Below, in pieces: positions 43,901-49,850 of a stretch of DNA of 61,485 nt. The stretch lies in NCBI GenBank assembly GCA_002050465.1, contig MWYX01000057.1:1-61485 (forward strand). Direction: 5' to 3'. The stretch's first letter is position 1. Each line of letters opens with the position of its first letter. This stretch comes from Chitinophagales bacterium 65-1 (GTDB taxonomy: Bacteria > Bacteroidota > Bacteroidia > Chitinophagales > Chitinophagaceae). The position numbers and the translations under genes are program-made. Under the pieces are notes generated by a model, which worked only from the letters and a program-made list of their open reading frames with translations, did no database searches and was not told the DNA's origin.

Positions 43901-46755
43901 GGATTCCATTGAAGAAGTTTTTTGTGAGAGATAAACATTCTCCAGAGTGTGCGTAATATAGCATCTGTATTTACATAAACTTCGTACGGCAAAAATATAA
44001 GTTCCAGCAACTGCTGAAAGAAATTATTAAGTGCAGAGCGGCTTGTGTATACAAGATGCTGTTTAAAAATAACGTCATCAGGTTTTCTTACAAGCTCCCA
44101 GAAAAAATTAACAACCGCCGGCAAAACAACTATAATTGTTACAGCCAGTGTCCAAAACCATGCGGCAGATGATATAGTCCAGCCAAATAATAAAAGTAAT
44201 AACAGGCATAGCGGTACCAGACTGCGGCGTACATTATCAAAAATTTTCCATCTCGAAAATAAACTGAGCGGATTTTTTTGCAACTTTTTGTTCTGATCGG
44301 GAACAAAGGGTAATATCCATCTCGCTATTTGCCAATCCCCTCGTATCCACCGGTGCCGGCGCTGCATATCTATATCATAACGCAACGGATATTCTTCATA
44401 AAGTTGTATATCTGTAATCAAACCTGACCGTGCATAACAGCCTTCCAGCAGGTCATGACTTAAGATGCGGTTTTCCGGAAACCTATCCTTAAGCGCTAAT
44501 TCAAATGCATCCAGATCATAAATTCCTTTACCAATAAATGAGCCTTCCATAAAAAGGTCCTGATAAACATCTGAAACAGCTTTTGTGTAAGGGTCTGTGC
44601 CCGGATCATTGCCATGCAATCGGGCATATAATGAACTATCAGTGGCCGGTAAACTATTTGATACTCTTGGTTGAAGTATACTGTATCCATCAACAATAAG
44701 TTTTTTCTTTTCATTATAAACAGGGTGGTTTAAAGGGTGTGCCATCGTGCCAATCATCTTCCATGCAGTATCACGTGGTAGTTGTGTATCAGTATCCAGG
44801 GTAATAATATATTTAATTTTACTGAGGCAGGATGCATCTGCCACAATCTCAGAAAAATAATCATTCCCTTTACCGCGTAATAAAGCATTTAATTCACCCG
44901 GCTTACCGCGTTTTCTTTCATATCCCATCCATATTTTATCATATTTATTCCATCTGCGGGGCCGATGAAAAAGAAAAAAAGTATCATTAGATGTTCGCTG
45001 ATATTTTTTATTAAGTTCAATGATCCTTTTTTTTAAAGCTGCCAGCAGCGCTTCATCATCCGGCAAATGCTCTGTTGCTGCGTCTTTAAAATCTGTTAAT
45101 AGAGCAAAATAAAGATTCACATTTCTGTTAGCAAGAAAGCGAACCTCTAAGCCTTCTACAAGCTGATCAATTGATGAAATGCTGGTAATTAGTGTTGGTA
45201 TCACAACCATTGATGTTGCTTCATCAGGTATCCCTTTTGAATAATCCATACGTGGCAGCAGGCTTGGCCTTGCTAAGATTGTACTGATCCAATTAACCAG
45301 TGAAACTGCCAGCCGTGTGGTTGCCATTAATGCTACAATACAAACAATTATCAGGATATAGTTTGGCAATAACTCTGATGAAGCTTTTGCTATCAGTCCC
45401 CAGCACATAAGGAAAGTGAGTATGAAGATGCTGCCCAGGTAAATAAGTAAGGGATACTTATTGGTTACTCTCCTGCATTTCTCAAAGGCAGGAGTACGGG
45501 TTTTAGCGGCTTTTGCGGTAGTTATATAACCTTTACCAGTGAGGTAATACCCAACATGCGATAATCTTGGATCATTACTTACAATACTATTATCTTTTGC
45601 ACAGTTAATAACCATTTCAGCAACAGCCTGTTCAGATAATTTACTTTGCAAAGCAATTTTTTCAACGGCATGCCTGTAATAATCACGTGTATAAAAATCC
45701 ATTTTACCATAAATGCCATTTATATCACGACGAAGGGTTTCTTCAACAATACTCGTGTCTTCAACAAAATCTTTCCAGTTGGTAGTACTTAAAAAACGAA
45801 AGCTATTGATGTTGTTACTTATTGATACCTGTATAGCAGCCTGATTCCGGTTATCAAGCTGAATCAGTTCATTGCCGGTTAACCCCAATTCTGAAAGTCT
45901 TTGTTCCATCCAATTAAGTGGTAGTGATAATGAACTACCTTTTTCCAGCAATCTCCTGGTAAATTCAGCTACGAATGTGCTTACCATGGGAGGCTCTGAT
46001 CTTGCCATATCTGCTATTACCAATACAAGGTTCTTGGGATCTTTTTCAGCAATAGCTATCATTTCGTCTGCCCAGCGGTTAGCCAGCGATTTATTGTTTA
46101 TTTCTTCAGCTATAAGAATGGAGAGTCGTCTTAAATTTTCTATTAAAGCAAGCCGGAGCATAATTGGTATGGCCCATAGTTCACCCAGTTTTAAATAACT
46201 AACAGTTTGGTATGCTTTTACAAATCCTGTAAGACCGGAGAGGTCAACGTGTCCATCGCTATGCGAAATAATTTCAACAGCCATATCATAAACACGGGGC
46301 AAATCCGCTGATTCTCCTTTTAATAATCTTGGGAGCGCTTTACTATACCCCTTAGGCAAATGTTTTTTGCCGGTATAAATCTGTTCTTCAATTAAATAAA
46401 AATTATCAACAAGCCATTCTGCTGCTGGGGCAATGCTGTTATTTTGTTTTAATGTATCAGATAACAATGCATAAACTTCAAGCAGAATATTCTCATTTTC
46501 TGCCAAACGTTTTAATAACTGCTCTGATGTTTGTTCGTAGATAAGTACATGCCTTTTAGCGAGTGTTACCGCATGCTGTTCCAATTTTTCTTTGGTAAAT
46601 ATTTCAGACCTTAGCGGAGGTCTTTCATTGTCATACTTATCGCCATTACTTTCTCCAAAAAATGGTTCAATAATATTTTTCCTCAGCCTGGCAATTGCCT
46701 GTGGAAGTAATTCAAAGAAATCATTTTCATTATTTTTTCTTGGGAAAACTTTCAT
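37999..46755 (-). CDS. Cyclic beta-1,2-glucan synthase-like protein (NdvB/Cgs type)
   Basis: 2918 residues, close to Brucella Cgs (about 2830). N-terminal cytoplasmic region (1-430), TM helices about 435-495, GT84 glycosyltransferase domain (about 505-830) with TLDTDTQLPRD (DxD, about 652) and HRWIRGDWQ (QxxRW-type, about 802), further TM helices about 850-900 and 960-1040, a glycoamylase-like domain (about 1100-1600; LSWSGSMFEY about 1418, FGIPGIGFKRGLGED about 1495), and tandem GH94-type domains (about 1650-2900) with GSGDWNDGMD (catalytic Asp, about 2590) and GGWTWYTGSAGWMY. In proteobacteria this enzyme polymerises UDP-glucose and closes the ring, with GH94 setting the length; osmotic and host-interaction roles follow. 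No transporter or modifying gene is adjacent. Confidence 0.9.
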   Translation of the reverse strand: MKVFPRKNNENDFFELLPQAIARLRKNIIEPFFGESNGDKYDNERPPLRSEIFTKEKLEQHAVTLAKRHVLIYEQTSEQLLKRLAENENILLEVYALLSDTLKQNNSIAPAAEWLVDNFYLIEEQIYTGKKHLPKGYSKALPRLLKGESADLPRVYDMAVEIISHSDGHVDLSGLTGFVKAYQTVSYLKLGELWAIPIMLRLALIENLRRLSILIAEEINNKSLANRWADEMIAIAEKDPKNLVLVIADMARSEPPMVSTFVAEFTRRLLEKGSSLSLPLNWMEQRLSELGLTGNELIQLDNRNQAAIQVSISNNINSFRFLSTTNWKDFVEDTSIVEETLRRDINGIYGKMDFYTRDYYRHAVEKIALQSKLSEQAVAEMVINCAKDNSIVSNDPRLSHVGYYLTGKGYITTAKAAKTRTPAFEKCRRVTNKYPLLIYLGSIFILTFLMCWGLIAKASSELLPNYILIIVCIVALMATTRLAVSLVNWISTILARPSLLPRMDYSKGIPDEATSMVVIPTLITSISSIDQLVEGLEVRFLANRNVNLYFALLTDFKDAATEHLPDDEALLAALKKRIIELNKKYQRTSNDTFFLFHRPRRWNKYDKIWMGYERKRGKPGELNALLRGKGNDYFSEIVADASCLSKIKYIITLDTDTQLPRDTAWKMIGTMAHPLNHPVYNEKKKLIVDGYSILQPRVSNSLPATDSSLYARLHGNDPGTDPYTKAVSDVYQDLFMEGSFIGKGIYDLDAFELALKDRFPENRILSHDLLEGCYARSGLITDIQLYEEYPLRYDIDMQRRHRWIRGDWQIARWILPFVPDQNKKLQKNPLSLFSRWKIFDNVRRSLVPLCLLLLLLFGWTISSAAWFWTLAVTIIVVLPAVVNFFWELVRKPDDVIFKQHLVYTSRSALNNFFQQLLELIFLPYEVYVNTDAILRTLWRMFISHKKLLQWNPYNPLQYRQNNILKSYMSMWFEPVFAVLVYTYLTINNPNAVLIALPFLSFWMAAPLIAFAISRPVRSDYLFVSEEQSVYLRMLARKIWSFFEKFVTAEDNWLPPDNYQEEPAKKTAHRTSPTNIGLSLLSNLTAYDFGYISVLQLIERTSNTFNTMQRMERYRGHLYNWYDTISLVPLFPRYISTVDSGNMAGHLIILKQGLLAIADNKIVTESFFKGISDTVKILIEYTNENELLVKFLEEVEEKYQNKINTLADIKEFIQQTESSFTKILFELDLVPDEKEDIWAQRVLQQLFAQKYNITTLAPWVFFATYPSKFESLIPELPSVPTLKQIALIEQILLQKIISYDVTGNNDEEKEWLTRFRTAITDASRRAKELIITIEQLASKCINFSNIEYDFLFDRSQNLLSIGYNVEEHRRDSSYYDLLASEARLTTFVGIAQGKLPQESWFALGRQLTNQGSAPVLLSWSGSMFEYLMPLLVMPNYKNTLLDQSYKTVVYRQIEYGKKFSVPWGISESGYNMIDAHLNYQYRAFGIPGIGFKRGLGEDLVISPYSTCMALMVAPNEAYKNLQVLKEEGYETTYGFYEAIDYTTSRLLRKQKRVVIQSFMAHHQGISFLSLSYLLLNKPMQQRFESDVHLKSALLLLQERIPRVTTFYSPSVHAGDTSIISGNDLSIRVVNTPNTTVPEIQLLSNGRYHVMITNAGSGYSRWNNLAVTRWREDSTCDNWGSFCYIRDLESNIFWSSAFQPTLQQGENYEAVYSQGRAEFRRRDFSLETHTEIVVSPEDDIELRRVHINNRSRKKRMIEITSYAEIVLAASAADESHPAFSNLFVQTEINEQRHAILCTRRPRSIEEKTPWMFHLMKVHDAEIINISYETDRERFIGRGNNISNPRVMKTTEPFTGNSGSVLDPIVSIRYRIILEGNESVTVDIISGMAETKEICNNLIDKYQERHLFNRVLELAWTHSQVILRQINAVESDAQLYSRLAGSIIFSNQSLRADPAVIIKNRRGQSGLWSYSISGDLPIVLVQIEDAANVDLVKQMIQAHLYWRLKGLMVDLVIWNDDHGGYRQELHNQIQGLITPGVGTDLKEKPGGIFIRSAEQISNEDRILFESVAHIIIADRFGTLEEQMNRRTKIKTAIPYFSPTKFYPSQSTAVEPRNDLQFFNGFGGFTADGKEYVITTTAESNTPAPWINVLTNAGFGCIITESGQSYTWVENAHEIRLTPWNNDPVSDLKGEAFYIKDEESGKFWSPAPLPCRGNSPYISRHGFGYSVFEHSEDGIYTEMTVFTDIEEPVKYIVIKFRNHSGRQRRIGATGYAEWVLGDLRAKYLKHTITELDERNGAILARNAYSTEFANRVAFFDADGTNKGITTDRSEFIGRNGTLNNPDGLNRARLSGKTGAALDPCAVIQLVFDLAEDEEHEIIFRLGAGKNMQHALDIIKASEGSEKAKQAKQKIHQHWENVLGVIQIQTPDDALNMLVNGWLNYQTLASRIWARSGFYQSGGAFGFRDQLQDVLSLIHSQPQLVRSHILLCASRQFREGDVQHWWHPPAGRGVRTTCSDDYLWLPFVTCKYISTTADKTILDEQIHFLEGRLLNAGEESYYDLPIRSDVTAGLYEHCVKAIEHALKFGEHGLPFIGSGDWNDGMDKVGRDGKGESVWLAFFLYDILIQFAEIASLKKDELFTKRCKDEAEKLRININEQAWDGEWYRRAYFDDGTPLGSKENEECKIDSIAQSWSVLSKAGDADRIITAMNSADKHLVRKEDGLIQLFNPPFDKSDLNPGYIKGYVPGVRENGGQYTHAAIWLVMAFAAIGNKKRTWELLQMINPLNRGNNKEKIAIYKTEPYVIAADVYAEPLHKGRGGWTWYTGSAGWMYQLILHSFIGLKRQADTLSFMPCIPEEWKSFEVNYKFVDSNYHIQFIQTVSDVEKIMKVFLDGAIQENGIIQMINDGKSHEVNIELFTIISHKEK

Positions 46756-47050
46756 ACTCCTTTTAAAGATTCAATTTTATAAAACATCTTAATCCTATTT
46801 AATTTACATAAATAAGTATTATCAAAAGTAAAAGTAATCACCCGAAAAAAGCTAAGTGATGAACTATAAAAAATTTAATTGATAAAAATTACAGGATATA
46901 TTAAAAGGTATGTTTTTTTATATCAAAGAAAAATGATATTAATTGTACAGCAGATACATATCTATTCTTCTGTTTCGGAAACCTATATAAATTAGATTAT
47001 TAATTATAGGGCTTTGTTTTTTGGGGCTTTTGTATTTTTATAAAAATGTA

Positions 47051-47728
47051 ATGATGGATGTAAAGATTGAACAGAGCTGGAAAACTTTACTTAAAGATGA
47101 ATTTACAAAAGATTATTTTTTACAAATTGTAACATTTATTAAAGCTGAAAAAGCTCTCGGAAAAATAATTTACCCTCCCGGCGCTTTAATGTTTAATGCT
47201 TTTGAAAAAACGCCATTCGATAAGGTAAAGGTGGTTTTACTCGGCCAGGATCCATATCATAATCCCGGGCAGGCACATGGCCTAAGTTTTTCAGTTCCTA
47301 CCGGAATTCAAAAGCCTCCATCATTAATAAATATTTTTAAGGAATTGCAAAGTGATCTGGGTATGGATCCGTCAGCAGATGGGAATCTTGAGAAATGGGC
47401 TGAACAAGGCGTACTGTTATTAAACGCTACATTAACTGTACGAAAAAATGAGCCTGGTAGCCATAGCAAAATAGGATGGATAGAATTTACTGATGCTGTA
47501 ATAAAAAAACTTTCAGAGCAAAAAAAAGGTATTGTTTTTTTATTATGGGGAAAATTTGCACAGGATAAGCAGGCCTTAATTGATGAAACAAGGCATCATG
47601 TTTTAAAAGCAGCACATCCATCCCCTTTCAGTGCTGATAAAGGATTTTTTGGGTGCAAACATTTTTCAAAAACAAATGAATTTTTAATGCAGAGAGGATT
47701 GCAGCCTATTGACTGGAAATTGAATTGA
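47051..47728 (+). CDS. ung: Uracil-DNA glycosylase
   Basis: 225 residues with start at ATG 47051 (a second ATG at 47054 is equally good; the longer frame uses TTG). Family-1 UDG motifs: GQDPYHNPGQAHGLSFSV (catalytic Asp and water-activating loop), PPSLINIFKELQSD, LLLNATLTV, FLLWGKFAQDK and HPSPFSADKGFFGC (Leu-intercalation/minor groove loop). Excises uracil from DNA at the first step of base-excision repair. The divergent 46756-47050 gap toward the glucan synthase gene shows no recognisable element. Confidence 0.95.
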   Translation: MMDVKIEQSWKTLLKDEFTKDYFLQIVTFIKAEKALGKIIYPPGALMFNAFEKTPFDKVKVVLLGQDPYHNPGQAHGLSFSVPTGIQKPPSLINIFKELQSDLGMDPSADGNLEKWAEQGVLLLNATLTVRKNEPGSHSKIGWIEFTDAVIKKLSEQKKGIVFLLWGKFAQDKQALIDETRHHVLKAAHPSPFSADKGFFGCKHFSKTNEFLMQRGLQPIDWKLN

Positions 47729-47768
47729 GCCACGAATTTAAAACATGAATTATACGAATTAAAAATAT

Positions 47769-48503
47769 ATGAGTTTAATTAAAGAGATTTTAGGGCGACT
47801 ATTTGCATTGTGGGCAATGTTGATCTTTTTAATCACTATGCTACCTGTGGCCTTACTTATGTGGTTAATAGGGTTGATGAAGGAACCCAAACGAACTGCG
47901 GCCTTTCGGAATATTTCAAAAGCATGGATGAAGATTTTCTTTTTACTGGTTGGTTGCAGGTTAAAAATAATTGGCAGGCAAAATTTTATTAAAGGCACTA
48001 ATTATATTGTTATCAGCAATCACAATTCCTTTATGGATGTACCTGTAACCACCCCATTTATTCCCGGAGCAAACAAAACAATAGCTAAAATAGAAATGTC
48101 TCGCTTACCCTTATTTGGACTTATCTATAAACGTGGTTCTGTTCTTGTAGACAGGAAAGATAAAGACAGCCGTCGGGATAGTTTTAAAAAAATGAAGGAA
48201 GTTCTTTCAATGGGAATGCATATGTGTATTTATCCCGAAGGTACCCGGAATAAAACTGATAAGCCAATGAAGGAATTTCATAACGGAGCATTTAGATTAG
48301 CAGTAGAAACTGCAAAGCCTGTTATACCGGCATTACTTTTTAATACAAAGAAAGCTTTGCCACCCGGTAAAATATTTTTCTTTTGGCCTGTTACCATGGA
48401 GATGCATTTTTTACCCGCAGTAACCGTTTCGTCAACTGATGATTATGAAGTTGTAAAACAGAGACTGTATAACTTAATGAGCAGTTATTATATCAAACAT
48501 TAA
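47769..48503 (+). CDS. plsC: 1-acylglycerol-3-phosphate acyltransferase (PlsC)
   Basis: 244 residues, start ATG 47769. N-terminal membrane helix (LWAMLIFLITMLPVALLMWLIGL), then the acyltransferase motifs NHNSFMDV (HX4D), GSVLVDRKD, YPEGTRN (EGTR) and VIPALLFNT. It acylates lysophosphatidic acid to phosphatidic acid for phospholipids. The C-terminus EVVKQRL...SSYYIKH lies inside a 110-bp stretch that recurs 1300 bp downstream, next to lptD. Confidence 0.92.
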   Translation: MSLIKEILGRLFALWAMLIFLITMLPVALLMWLIGLMKEPKRTAAFRNISKAWMKIFFLLVGCRLKIIGRQNFIKGTNYIVISNHNSFMDVPVTTPFIPGANKTIAKIEMSRLPLFGLIYKRGSVLVDRKDKDSRRDSFKKMKEVLSMGMHMCIYPEGTRNKTDKPMKEFHNGAFRLAVETAKPVIPALLFNTKKALPPGKIFFFWPVTMEMHFLPAVTVSSTDDYEVVKQRLYNLMSSYYIKH

Positions 48504-48551
48504 AAGCCACTATAAAAAGATCTTGTACGGTTAATTCGTAGGTCTCTAAGG
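48442..48551 (+). repeat. Direct repeat, copy 1: plsC end plus a lptD 3' remnant
   Basis: Contains the intact 3' end of plsC and, after its stop, an antisense remnant that still reads LRDLRINRTRSFYSGF and stop in the lptD frame. Positions 48507-48538 are identical, base for base over 32 bp, to 49806-49837. Copy 2 is at 49742-49850. Confidence 0.85.
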
Positions 48552-48577
48552 ATTATCGAGAATAAAAAATTAAAATG

Positions 48578-48604
48578 TTGTGGTTATAGTTTTTAAAACC
48601 ACAA
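48578..48604. terminator. Hairpin, possible terminator in the insertion
   Basis: TTGTGGTT (48578-48585) pairs with AACCACAA (48597-48604), 8 bp. On the minus strand a T-rich stretch follows, so it could end transcripts from 48878-49511; direction uncertain. Confidence 0.4.
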
Positions 48605-48877
48605 TGTTTAAAAAAATAAGCTGCTATAACTTTTTTTCAAAATTGGCTTTCATGAATTTACAGTAAAGTTATTCATTAGCTTTTTACAAAGCTATTTCCA
48701 TCTTCGTCCTTGTAGGGATATCCGGACATCTATGTGAGGAATGGCTATGGTATGGGCACAGCCGCATCTTGCGACTTTTATAATATTTTTCACTCTATTT
48801 GTTTTGCCATTACTTCACTAACACATCATTTGAAAATAGCAAATATTGTATTAGCAGAAGTAATAAAAAGAATGCTA

Positions 48878-49090
48878 TTAGCACTTTTGGTAAAATGCAG
48901 GCTTTACTTTTTGTTTAGAATAGTTATAAATAATAGATATTATAACAATTACTAATAGGATCAAAGGAAGTATAAAAAATAAATATATTTTAGGAACTAT
49001 CATGCTGATATCCCTTTTTGTAGCCTGTGAATACATATATACTAATATGTTTATCACAATTCCGAAAGTGGTAATTTTTATATTTCTCAT
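48878..49090 (-). CDS. Hypothetical small membrane protein
   Basis: Starting at ATG 49090, 70 residues: MRNIKITTFGIVINILVYMY, then IVPKIYLFFILPLILLVIVIISIIY, two membrane helices, ending in a short basic tail. A longer frame with a TTG at 49168 overlaps the preceding pseudogene. It lies 44 bp after the end of the broken membrane-protein gene 49134-49511 and begins just inside one CCAAGCC repeat. Whether it is expressed is unclear; nothing similar is recognised. Confidence 0.4.
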   Translation of the reverse strand: MRNIKITTFGIVINILVYMYSQATKRDISMIVPKIYLFFILPLILLVIVIISIIYNYSKQKVKPAFYQKC

Positions 49091-49103
49091 TCTAGTTTCT
49101 TTC

Positions 49104-49124
49104 CCAAGCCTTGTGTGAAGGAAG
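49104..49124. repeat. Diverged copy of the CCAAGCC element
   Basis: CCAAGCCTTGTGTGAAGGA is identical to the core at 49578-49596; the flanking stems (TTTCTTTCC / GGAAGAA) are weaker than in that copy. Confidence 0.6.
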
Positions 49125-49133
49125 AATATTTCT

Positions 49134-49511
49134 CTATAATTTACCTTGTTGGTAAAAACCAACAGCAAAAATTAATAAGAAGGAGAGCAATACATAAATA
49201 GAAATAATAATATTTCCTCTTATTCTTTCTTTCTCGCTTTCCTGGGAATATTTTTCAAAAATGGCTGATCGTTTATCTTTCCTGAAGTAAAATATTGCTT
49301 AAACAATAAATAAAGCAGCCAACCATCCAGCCTGTTTAGGGTTTGCAAAAAGAAAAGGTAAAGCAACTGTTTTATTCAGAAAACCATTTATTACAAAAAG
49401 ATTTGCACTTATTAAACCACCAAACCAGACTTGTGCAGCAAAATGCGCAATGTCCCTTAAAGAAGATTTTAAAGCTGCTCGATATAGCTTATAATATATG
49501 TAATCAAACAT
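49134..49511 (-). pseudogene. Small integral membrane protein gene with in-frame stop
   Basis: From ATG 49511 the frame reads MFDYIYYKLYRAALKSSLRD, two helices (FGGLISANLFVINGFLN region and PKQAGWLAALFIV), then TAA at 49299-49301 (codon 71). Reading straight through gives AIFYFRKDKRSAIFEKYSQE, then SEKERIRGNIIISIYVLLSF, then LLIFAVGFYQQGKL and TAG at 49134-49136, with a further helix. The continuation matches the composition and frame of the first half, so a single-base change (for example TTA to TAA) inactivated a gene of about 125 codons. Family unknown to me. Confidence 0.75.
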
Positions 49512-49563
49512 AACCGCATACTTTAACATTTATCTATCCACTTATAAATATTCTCTTTTCCCT

Positions 49564-49605
49564 GCCGTGTCTCTACTCCAAGCCTTGTGTGAAGGAGGAC
49601 ACGGC
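49564..49605. repeat. CCAAGCC hairpin element
   Basis: GCCGTGTC (49564-49571) pairs with GACACGGC (49598-49605), and CTCC (49576-49579) with GGAG (49594-49597); the loop carries AAGCCTTGTGTGAA. A weaker copy is at 49104. A small TTG-started ORF over it (HTRLGVETRQG peptide) is probably not a gene. Confidence 0.7.
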
Positions 49606-49741
49606 TGCCAGTGGTGATTGGTCTTTTAATCAAATATACTCCTTGTTCTCCTCTACTATAAAACTTTGCAGAGCTATGTTTGTATTCAACAGGATTCTTT
49701 ACAAAATCCAAAACTCCTGTACATGGATTATTATGAATATA

Positions 49742-49850
49742 ATTATGAAGCAGTTAAGCAGAACTTTATAACTTAATGCACAGCTATTATATCAAACATT
49801 ATAAACCACTATAAAAAGATCTTGTACGGTTAATTCGAAGATCCCTTAAC
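49742..49850 (+). repeat. Direct repeat, copy 2: plsC 3' remnant plus lptD end
   Basis: Aligns with 48442-48551. Contains a frameshifted plsC end (NYEAVKQ, then LYNLMHSYYIKH) and the intact lptD C-terminus KSGLLRDLRINRTRSFYSGL. The plsC remnant has lost one base and is not translated. Confidence 0.85.

Larger units (their letters stand above)
48552..49741. other. Decayed insertion between duplicated plsC/lptD ends
   Basis: About 1190 bp between the direct repeats. It holds a terminator-like hairpin, a 70-codon membrane ORF, a small membrane gene inactivated by an in-frame stop, and two copies of a CCAAGCCTTGTGTGAAGGA element. The stretch 48605-48877 has no recognisable content. No transposase, integrase or terminal inverted repeats were seen. 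Confidence 0.7.

Noticed and set aside
49523-49711. 62-codon ORF on the minus strand (HTRLGVETRQG peptide)
   Set aside because: Starts with TTG, lies over the hairpin repeat and has no protein-like features; probably a repeat-derived shadow.
48552-49741. Insertion sequence or prophage fragment
   Set aside because: No transposase, integrase or terminal inverted repeats were found; only direct repeats of host DNA flank it.
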